From positions 1 through 52,750 of the forward strand of contig JAGFNW010000049.1 in assembly GCA_017592665.1 (NCBI GenBank): a DNA stretch of 52,750 nucleotides, read 5' to 3'. The position numbers were made by a program, and so were the translations under genes. Below are positions 7,495-13,327 of this stretch, piece by piece. The notes below the pieces were generated by a model. It had not been told where the DNA came from and ran no database searches. It worked only from the letters and a program-made list of their open reading frames with translations. How positions within the stretch are numbered: position 1 is the stretch's first letter; each line of letters opens with the position of its first letter. This DNA is from Streptosporangiaceae bacterium NEAU-GS5. GTDB taxonomy: Bacteria > Actinomycetota > Actinomycetes > Streptosporangiales > Streptosporangiaceae.

Positions 7495-8913
7495 ATGGCG
7501 CTCAGCCGGGAAGAGCTCAGGGAGAGGTTAGACCGATTATTCGCGCTTCAAGATGTTTATGAAGCATGCGAAAGACGCGATATCGGAGCATTGATCCGCA
7601 TTTGCGGCAAGCATGGAATCACTCAGGGACAGATTTCCGGTCTCACCGGGATCGCTCAGGGCAGGCTCAGTGACTATGCGCGCGGTAAGCACATTCCGAC
7701 AGCGACGACCACGTTTGAGGCGTTCGCGAATGGAATGGACATGCCCGTCAATCTGCGGCGCGCGTTGGGGCTTTCCGGGAATCAGTCCGGCGAATCTGGC
7801 GGTTCGCCTGGCTCTGATTCCGGCATGGATGCCTATGACCTCCAACTCCTGGCAGAGACCATTGGCAGGAAGGGGCAAGCCATCAAACGACGTGAACTGA
7901 TTGATCTGATGGCCAAGGTTGGCGCGGTGGTCTCGCTGGCGCAGAGTGAGACGTGGTCGCGTATCTCTTTCGCTCTCGATCGGCCTTCAGCGATTGATGA
8001 GACCGTGGTTCGCGAGCTTGAGGCCCGCTCAGATGGCTTTCACCGGTTGGAGCAGTTGATTCCGGCTCCCGCCTTGTTCAAGGGACTCGCTGCACACCTG
8101 CGAGAGGTCGGTACGTTGCTGCACGGCACGTCCACCGATGATTCGAACAGTCTGCGGCGACGTCTCATCGCCAAAGCTGGTGAAAGTAGTGTGCTGGCTG
8201 GTTGGATTGCTAGTGACATGGGCGACGCCGGTACGGCCAGGAATTTCTATGAGACGGCCGAGAAGGCCGCCAAAGAGGTGAACGATCCGGGAATCATTGC
8301 CTGCGCGCTCGGATACAAGAGCTATATGCACAGCACGAAAGAGAATCATGGGCGGGCGCGAATCGTCTTGGCCGAAGCAATCGATGTAGCGCCCCGATCC
8401 TCACCTGGGACGGTGGCATGGCTGTCGGCGCGATATGCCGAAGAGAGCGCGGCATTGGGCGATCGTAAGGGCGCGCTGGCATCGCTCGGTCAGGCAATTG
8501 ACGCGTTCAGTGACGCGGATCCGGAAGAAGACCGGGTGTGGACGCGCTTTGTGGATCGGCACAGGTTCGATTGCTTTCGGGTTGCGGTGCTGGCCGGCGT
8601 CGGAGACCTCGATACTGCGCAGGAATTAGCCCGTGCTGTGTTGCGGGACCTTCCGGACTCGAATCGGAAGCGTGCCGTGATCATCCTGCACGACATCGCC
8701 TCCGCAAACCTCTCCCAAGGATCGATCATTCAGGCGGCGGAACTGGGACGTGAAGGTCTGGCAGCAATGCGCGAGACCGAACGCAGCCTGTGGCTCCCCC
8801 GCTTTGAGGCGCTAGGGATGAGCCTGGCCAGATGGCGGAATCAGACGTTCGTACGCGCCTACCTTGACGACTTGGCCCAGACTAAACGTCACTTCGCGTT
8901 GTCTCCGCGCTGA
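7495..8913 (+). CDS. XRE-family regulator with TPR-like C-terminus
   Basis: The frame opens at 7414, but ATG 7495 has GGGAG four bases upstream and gives the natural N-terminus MALSREELRERLDRLF. Residues about 25-80 hold an HTH (HGITQGQISGLTGIAQGRLSDYARGKH). The remaining ~390 residues are helical repeats of the TPR-like type common in actinomycete XRE regulators (AGWIASDMGDAGTARNFYETAEKAAKE, ARYAEESAALGDRKGALASLGQAID). Such repeats usually bind a peptide or partner protein. The gene is transcribed divergently from the 7349-6033 operon and converges on cutA, with a 32-bp 3' overlap. In this position it is likely an activator or repressor of element genes. Confidence 0.83.
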   Translation: MALSREELRERLDRLFALQDVYEACERRDIGALIRICGKHGITQGQISGLTGIAQGRLSDYARGKHIPTATTTFEAFANGMDMPVNLRRALGLSGNQSGESGGSPGSDSGMDAYDLQLLAETIGRKGQAIKRRELIDLMAKVGAVVSLAQSETWSRISFALDRPSAIDETVVRELEARSDGFHRLEQLIPAPALFKGLAAHLREVGTLLHGTSTDDSNSLRRRLIAKAGESSVLAGWIASDMGDAGTARNFYETAEKAAKEVNDPGIIACALGYKSYMHSTKENHGRARIVLAEAIDVAPRSSPGTVAWLSARYAEESAALGDRKGALASLGQAIDAFSDADPEEDRVWTRFVDRHRFDCFRVAVLAGVGDLDTAQELARAVLRDLPDSNRKRAVIILHDIASANLSQGSIIQAAELGREGLAAMRETERSLWLPRFEALGMSLARWRNQTFVRAYLDDLAQTKRHFALSPR

Positions 8914-9223
8914 TCCACCGCAGATAGTCCGCGCTACCCGCCACAATCGGAACAGCGATTATTCCTGGCGTTTGATAGCTGTGGCGTGCCTTGATGTGCG
9001 CCTCTATCGCGGGATACAGATCCAGGGTCGTCTTCATTTGGACCTGCCATTCCTGCATGTCTTCCTGCACGGACCCGTCCCACCAGTAGAACGAATGCGC
9101 TGGTCCTGCCACCTGGGCGGCGGCGGCTAGCCGGGCGTGCACGACGCTCCTCGCCAGCTCCGTCGCTTCGTCAGCGCTAGGGACCCATGTGAGGATCTGG
9201 ACGTAATCCGTCGTACCTGGCAC
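8882..9223 (-). CDS. cutA: CutA-family divalent-cation tolerance protein
   Basis: GTG start at 9223; 113 residues, the normal CutA length. The family pattern is clear: an N-terminal strand VQILTWVPSADEATELARSVV, then RLAAAAQV, SFYWWDGSVQE, EWQVQMKTTLDLYPAIEAHIKARHSYQTPGIIAVPIVAGSADYLRWI. In the position where many CutA proteins have Cys (RLAACVQ) this one has Ala. CutA forms a trimer related in fold to PII proteins and was linked to copper tolerance in E. coli, but its biochemical role is unsettled. Here it is cargo inside an integrative element, divergent from the small-gene/traB operon, with the two palindromes between them. Confidence 0.88.
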   Translation of the reverse strand: MPGTTDYVQILTWVPSADEATELARSVVHARLAAAAQVAGPAHSFYWWDGSVQEDMQEWQVQMKTTLDLYPAIEAHIKARHSYQTPGIIAVPIVAGSADYLRWISAETTRSDV

Positions 9224-9232
9224 GCGCTGATC

Positions 9233-9249
9233 ATATCACCGTGTGATAT
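9233..9249 (+). promoter_or_regulatory. Operator-like palindrome 1
   Basis: ATATCAC-CGT-GTGATAT: perfect 7-bp arms around a 3-bp spacer, 10 bp upstream of cutA and in the promoter region of the divergent operon starting at 9407. It resembles the second palindrome at 9300-9314, so the same regulator probably binds both. Confidence 0.6.
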
Positions 9250-9299
9250 TCAGGGCTCATACCTGCGGAAACGCGGTTCTCGGATTATCGCACCGAGCT

Positions 9300-9314
9300 A
9301 TCACACCGTGTGAT
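9300..9314 (+). promoter_or_regulatory. Operator-like palindrome 2
   Basis: ATCACAC-C-GTGTGAT: perfect 7-bp arms about one central base, 51 bp downstream of palindrome 1. A half-site-like ATCGCACCG lies between them at about 9288. All lie in the 183-bp divergent promoter between cutA and the transfer operon. Confidence 0.6.
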
Positions 9315-9406
9315 GGGACTGCGCGGCAGACCAATCTACCTTTTCGTGTGTCAGCAAAAACTGCTCACATGCATCTCACGGGATGCGCGAAAAGGAGGGA
9401 TGTCCT

Positions 9407-9907
9407 ATGGCTGAATTCAGCTCTACCGGCCGTTCGGCGCTGATCGCGGACGTGCGGACGTTCGCCAATCTGCTCGACCAGACCCCCGACCTACCGGCAC
9501 CCAGGTACGTGGACGTTCTTGTCTTCCCCGACGAGGTGTCCGAGGAAGCCGCCCGCGCGGAGATCGACCGCATCAGCGCGCTCCTGGGAACGCCGGTCGA
9601 AGATGACGCCGGCCACTACCGCACGATCAAGACGCTGGGTCGCGTGACCTATCGGGCGGTCGCCATCACGGCCGACGCACGGCACCGATGGGACGCGCTG
9701 ATGTCCTACCGCGACGCGATCACCCCCGCCGACGACCCCATCAGCGCCCAGTTGAGCGACGCGTTAGGCCGTTCATGCCGATGCGGCGCGCGAATCGACG
9801 ACGGACCCGCGTCCTGTGGCAAGTGCGCAGCCCGCTCACGCTGGCAGCGGCGCAAGTCCCGCAACGCGAGCAAGGACCGCGCGCGGGGAGATGGACCATG
9901 TTCCTGA
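9407..9907 (+). CDS. Element protein with C-terminal zinc-ribbon-like motif (166 aa)
   Basis: ATG 9407 lies 8 nt after GGAGG (9394-9398). Residues 1-110 form a mixed alpha/beta domain with no recognised motif (LIADVRTFANLLDQ, YVDVLVFPDEVSEEAARAEIDRI). The C-terminus carries CRCGARIDDGPASCGKC, a CxC...CxxC pattern able to bind zinc, followed by a strongly basic tail (RSRWQRRKSRNASKDRARGD). It is the first gene of the presumptive transfer operon and overlaps the next start by about 10 bp. A nucleic-acid-binding accessory role is suggested only by the zinc ribbon and basic tail. Confidence 0.72.
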   Translation: MAEFSSTGRSALIADVRTFANLLDQTPDLPAPRYVDVLVFPDEVSEEAARAEIDRISALLGTPVEDDAGHYRTIKTLGRVTYRAVAITADARHRWDALMSYRDAITPADDPISAQLSDALGRSCRCGARIDDGPASCGKCAARSRWQRRKSRNASKDRARGDGPCS

Positions 9908-10119
9908 TCATCGCTCTGTGCGGTGCCGTCCTCGGCATGGCGAGCGTGATCGCGCTGCTTGTCGTGACCATCGCGATGAAGAGCGAAGACCGGACGCGTA
10001 CCAGCGTGCACCACGCGCCGCGAGGCCTGCCGGGCGCGTTCGCTCGACGCACGTTGGGCTTGCACGTTATCGACCCGCCAGGTCGGTGTGAGCGCACGTT
10101 GGCGGGCTCGCGGTGGTGA
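9898..10119 (+). CDS. Small membrane protein (73 aa)
   Basis: ATG 9898 with GGGGAG upstream, overlapping the end of the previous gene. One hydrophobic segment at residues 2-24 (FLIIALCGAVLGMASVIALLVV) is followed by a basic, low-complexity cytoplasmic tail. Small one-TM proteins of this kind are common beside traB in actinomycete transfer operons (Spd-type spread proteins). The specific family is not recognised. Confidence 0.6.
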   Translation: MFLIIALCGAVLGMASVIALLVVTIAMKSEDRTRTSVHHAPRGLPGAFARRTLGLHVIDPPGRCERTLAGSRW

Positions 10120-10307
10120 TCTCGGTATCGCTTGTGGTGCTGCTCGGGGCCGTCGTCGTGCTCGCGCTGCGGTACACCATGCTGCGGCTCTGGCAGGCAT
10201 TGATCTGCGTACTGTTCGGCTTCTACCTCAGCCAGACGGCCGCCGCGCCCCAGGTCCGCACCCTGATCTCAACAATCGTGACCGCCGTATCCGGCGGCCA
10301 CCCGTGA
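10113..10307 (+). CDS. Small two-helix membrane protein (64 aa)
   Basis: The GTG start overlaps the stop of the preceding gene. Residues about 2-19 (VISVSLVVLLGAVVVLAL) and 25-41 (LWQALICVLFGFYLSQT) are hydrophobic, separated by a short polar turn; the rest is a short tail. Its position in a tightly packed series of small genes before the translocase suggests a role in the mating-pair or spreading apparatus. This is context only. Confidence 0.6.
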   Translation: MVISVSLVVLLGAVVVLALRYTMLRLWQALICVLFGFYLSQTAAAPQVRTLISTIVTAVSGGHP

Positions 10308-10336
10308 AAGATCAACACAGAGGAAGGGAAACGATC

Positions 10337-10468
10337 ATGACCAATCACTCACCCGCTCACACGTACACCGCATCGCATCTGTCATCGACCGTCCGTGAGC
10401 AGGCCACGGCTCGCTCACGGACTGAAAGGGGGTGGCCATCACGACGACCACATCGCACGTCCCGCTGA
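10337..10468 (+). CDS. Possible small protein (43 aa)
   Basis: ATG 10337 lies after a purine-rich GGAAGGGA and gives 43 residues (MTNHSPAHTYTASHL to RRPHRTSR) that overlap the next start at 10432 in a different frame. Composition is Ser/Thr/His then Arg rich, and no domain is recognised. It may be a real small gene or a leader whose translation is coupled to the next gene. Confidence 0.4.
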   Translation: MTNHSPAHTYTASHLSSTVREQATARSRTERGWPSRRPHRTSR

Positions 10469-10815
10469 TCGACCTTCAGGAGGCCCGCGTCCATCATCTG
10501 TACGCCGAACGACTGCTCACGACCCCACCACTGACCCATCTTCTGGTCCAGTACACCGAAACCGGCGCGGCCGTCCGGGGCGCGCTGGACCATATCCCCG
10601 CTCTCTGTGATGAGGCCGACCGGCTGCGCGCACTGCTCACGCGAGTCCGCCTGGATCACGCCAATCTGATAGCCGCCGTCCGCGCCACCCTCAGCGCCGA
10701 TCGCGACGGGGAGCCCGACCCGCTGTCCTACCTGCGTGACGAGCTACCCGAGCATAGCCACGCCGCGCATGCCGACCTTGACATCACGCCCTGGGACGGC
10801 GGTGAAGGCCAATGA
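10432..10815 (+). CDS. Small helical protein upstream of the translocase (127 aa)
   Basis: GTG start at 10432 preceded by GAAAGGGGG. The sequence is mainly helical (LIDLQEARVHHLYAERLL, LRALLTRVRLDHANLIAAVRATL), suggesting a short coiled-coil or helical bundle, and ends in an acidic tail. No membrane segment. Its stop overlaps the ATG of the TraB-like gene (ATGA at 10812), so the two are translationally coupled and the protein is a candidate accessory factor for the translocase. Confidence 0.7.
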   Translation: MAITTTTSHVPLIDLQEARVHHLYAERLLTTPPLTHLLVQYTETGAAVRGALDHIPALCDEADRLRALLTRVRLDHANLIAAVRATLSADRDGEPDPLSYLRDELPEHSHAAHADLDITPWDGGEGQ

Positions 10816-12659
10816 GCCGCCGTTCCCCCCGACATCTGTCCCGGCATCGCGTGCGCCGTGACGCCCGGCGGATACGCCGCTACGGCGTTGAACCGATGAT
10901 GCTCCTCAGCGACGACATGTCATTTGCACCGGTCGCGTTCGTCGCCTTCACATCCTGGCTGTGGCACTACCGATCCGAGCTCGCCCCCTTCGCCGTGGCG
11001 CTGCTCGCCGAGATCGCAGCCGTGACGCTGCACATCACCCACCGAGAATGGGCCGCCCCCGTCGGCATCGGGACCGCGCTGGTGGCCCTGGCTGTCGCCG
11101 TGTTCGGAGGCACGATGCGGTTGCGCGGTAGCGAACGCCTGTACGCCGCAACCGTGATCGTGGCCTGTGGTGGCTGGACCGCCATAGCGACATCGGCCGG
11201 TCCGGGACGGTCCCCGCTGCCCGCTGTCCTAGCGGTCGGCGGACTGGTACTCGCGGTCCCGTGGTGGGTCCATCGGCGTCGCCGTACCCGTGTCCGGGTG
11301 GATCGCACATTGGCCGCATGGCCGGACATTTCCGAAGCGGTCGGACTCGCCGGATCGCGCATCCAATCCGTGGTTGTGGACGTGTGGGGCTACCGCGCCC
11401 GGCTTGGCCTTGCGCGCGGTCAGACCGTCGAAGACGCCCTGGACCGCGTGTCCGCGCTGGAATCGGCGCTGGGCACCCGGCGCGGCGCCGTCCGCGTGCA
11501 ACCCGTTCCCGAGAAGGCCAACCGCGCCGAATTGCGAGTGATCGAGACCGACCCGCACGCCAACGCGATCGCCTGGCCGGGACCGTCCGTCACCTCGATC
11601 ACGCAACCGGTCGAGCTGGGCGTGTTCGAAGACGGCACCGCCGTACGGGTGTCGTTCCTACGACGGCACGGCCTGTTGGCGGGAATCGCCGGCGCGGGCA
11701 AGAGCGGCGGCGTCAACGTCCTGATGGGCAACCTGTCGGCCTGCCCGGACGCGATCGTATGGGGCATCGACCTCAAACGCGGTATGGAACTGCTGCCGTG
11801 GGCGGCCTGCCTGGACCGGATCGCCACCACACCGCGCGAAGCCGACACCCTGCTGAGCGACGCGGTCGCCATCCTCGACGGCCGCGCCGAACTACTCGCA
11901 ATGCAGGGACTGCGCGTCTGGGAACCGGCCCTCGACGCGCCCGCCCTCATCCTGCTCATCGACGAGTACGCCGAACTGGTCGACGAAGCCCCCGACGCCG
12001 TGGCGTGGGCCGACTCGATCGCCAGGCGCGGGCGCGCGCCCGCCGTCACCCTGATCGCCGCCACTCAACGGCCGTCACAGAAAGCGATGGGCAGCGGCGC
12101 AGTCCGTTCCCAGATGGACGTACGCATCTCCTTCCGCGTACGGGAACGCCGTGACGTAGATCTGATCCTCGGACAGGGCATGCACCGGGCGGGATGGCAT
12201 GCCGACCGCTTGGACGCGCCCGGCAAGTTCCTGATCAGCGCCCCCGAACACGACATCCCACGACGTGCCCGCGCCTACCTGCTCGATGACGACCAGGTCC
12301 AGCGCACCGCGCACCGCCACACCATCCGCCGGCCAACCCTCGACACGGTCTCCATGACGGCCCTGGAGTCCGTCACCGGTCCAGACAGTCTGTCCGGCAA
12401 TCAGACCGCCACGCGTGGACGGCATTTCCACAATCCCGACCCCGCTCCCGAAGCGCTTCTGTGGGACGCGCTCACAGCAGCACCCAAGGACGGCCTCAAC
12501 ATCGCCGATCTTGCCGCCGCTACTCAGATGGGACGCTCATGGATCTACTACCGGCTCCAAGAACACCTCCGTGCCGGACACGCCGTCCAACCCAGCCGTG
12601 GCCGCTGGCGTGCCGCCGCCGAACCCTCCACCGATACGCCGGGCGACCACGAACCGTAA
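10812..12659 (+). CDS. TraB/FtsK-SpoIIIE-type conjugal DNA translocase (615 aa)
   Basis: ATG overlapping the previous stop. About four hydrophobic segments lie between residues 35 and 150, then a soluble ATPase with Walker A GIAGAGKS near residue 293 and Walker B ALILLIDEYAEL near 377. A TLIAATQRPS motif follows, as in FtsK/TraB motors. The last ~75 residues (DALTAAPKDGLNIADLAAATQMGRSWIYYRLQE) form a winged-helix-like domain, the position where TraB proteins recognise short plasmid repeats (clt/TRS). TraB moves double-stranded DNA between mycelia without relaxase nicking. The GTCCAC/GTGGAC repeats right after the gene may be its binding sites. A housekeeping FtsK is less likely given length and context. 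Confidence 0.88.
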   Translation: MSRRSPRHLSRHRVRRDARRIRRYGVEPMMLLSDDMSFAPVAFVAFTSWLWHYRSELAPFAVALLAEIAAVTLHITHREWAAPVGIGTALVALAVAVFGGTMRLRGSERLYAATVIVACGGWTAIATSAGPGRSPLPAVLAVGGLVLAVPWWVHRRRRTRVRVDRTLAAWPDISEAVGLAGSRIQSVVVDVWGYRARLGLARGQTVEDALDRVSALESALGTRRGAVRVQPVPEKANRAELRVIETDPHANAIAWPGPSVTSITQPVELGVFEDGTAVRVSFLRRHGLLAGIAGAGKSGGVNVLMGNLSACPDAIVWGIDLKRGMELLPWAACLDRIATTPREADTLLSDAVAILDGRAELLAMQGLRVWEPALDAPALILLIDEYAELVDEAPDAVAWADSIARRGRAPAVTLIAATQRPSQKAMGSGAVRSQMDVRISFRVRERRDVDLILGQGMHRAGWHADRLDAPGKFLISAPEHDIPRRARAYLLDDDQVQRTAHRHTIRRPTLDTVSMTALESVTGPDSLSGNQTATRGRHFHNPDPAPEALLWDALTAAPKDGLNIADLAAATQMGRSWIYYRLQEHLRAGHAVQPSRGRWRAAAEPSTDTPGDHEP

Positions 12660-12661
12660 TC

Positions 12662-12733
12662 GTCCACGTCCATGTCCACGCGCGCGCCTGCACGCATAGG
12701 CAGCAACGGCGTGGACGTGGACAACCCGTGGAC
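12662..12733 (+). repeat. Cluster of GTCCAC / GTGGAC hexamers (candidate clt/TRS or terminator)
   Basis: Directly after the translocase stop are GTCCAC (12662), GTCCAT (12668) and GTCCAC (12674), then about 31 bp, then GTGGAC at 12711, 12717 and 12728. The left set is in one orientation and the right set is inverted, so the RNA could form a long stem-loop (terminator). The DNA could equally be a cluster of TraB recognition repeats, which in pSVH1 lie next to traB. Confidence 0.55.
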
Positions 12734-12770
12734 GATTACCCACCGTAAGCGCGAAGGGAGGTGAGGCCTA

Positions 12771-12920
12771 CTGCCAGCCCGCGTCACGATCCACTCCAAA
12801 CCCCGCACCCGAATCAACCTCGATCGGCTCATACAGGCGCTCCTGCTGATCGCCAAGGAACAGGCGGAAGCTCCAACTTCACCCAGTCCACATGTTCCGA
12901 AATCGGAACGATCGGCGTAG
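12771..12920 (+). CDS. Small basic protein with probable CTG start (49 aa)
   Basis: A frame beginning at CTG 12771, 9 nt after GGGAGG (12756-12761), runs 49 codons to TAG 12918-12920. An in-frame TGA at 12762 rules out an upstream start, and no ATG/GTG/TTG occurs near the N-terminus. The sequence (LPARVTIHSKPRTRIN, LDRLIQALLLIAKEQAEA) has a basic beginning, an amphipathic helix and normal codon use. It is likely a conserved small protein of such elements. It lies between the translocase and the XRE regulator, and its last codons contain the palindrome at 12894. Confidence 0.5.
   Translation: MPARVTIHSKPRTRINLDRLIQALLLIAKEQAEAPTSPSPHVPKSERSA
12894..12909 (+). promoter_or_regulatory. Palindrome GTTCCGA-AA-TCGGAAC, likely operator
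   Basis: Perfect 7-bp arms with a 2-bp spacer, 53 bp upstream of the XRE gene at 12962. Its position fits autoregulation of the XRE-integrase pair. Confidence 0.55.
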
Positions 12921-12961
12921 CGTGAAAGATCCGGTCCCTCACGTGGAAGGACCAACCCCTG

Positions 12962-13327
12962 ATGCCCGACACGACCGACGACCAACCGGCGAACCGGCCC
13001 ACCCTCGGCCAGTGGCTCGACGCCGTACGCATCGCCGAGAACTACAGCCTTCGCCAACTGGCGCGGGCAAGCGGGATCCCGATGTCAGCGGTCAACCGCA
13101 TCCTCAAAGACGAGGTGACCGCACCGTCAGCGGCCAACCTGATCCGACTTGCCCGCGCCCTCAACCTCCGCCCGCACGACGTCTTCCACCACGCGGGAAT
13201 CAGCGACCCGCTTACCCGCGACGACATCACAAGCTTTCTGCGCACCGAATACGACCTGCCCGACGACGCGATCAATCAAATTAACGCAATCATTGACCAG
13301 CACACCCTAAGGGGGGATGCACCATGA
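12962..13327 (+). CDS. XRE-family transcriptional regulator (121 aa)
   Basis: ATG 12962. A helix-turn-helix at residues about 15-70 (LGQWLDAVRIAENYSLRQLARASGIPMSAVNRILKDEV, then SAANLIRLARALNLRPHDVFHHAG) is followed by a C-terminal segment (FLRTEYDLPDDAINQINAIID) that may mediate dimerisation. The stop overlaps the start of the integrase gene (ATGATG at 13324), so the regulator and integrase are co-translated. This resembles an excision/integration control gene or a recombination directionality factor. The perfect palindrome at 12894-12909 is a likely binding site. Confidence 0.85.
   Translation: MPDTTDDQPANRPTLGQWLDAVRIAENYSLRQLARASGIPMSAVNRILKDEVTAPSAANLIRLARALNLRPHDVFHHAGISDPLTRDDITSFLRTEYDLPDDAINQINAIIDQHTLRGDAP

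Noticed and set aside
7495-8913. Start of the XRE/TPR gene at 7414
   Set aside because: The extra 27 residues are not HTH-like and would occupy the divergent promoter; ATG 7495 has a ribosome-binding site.
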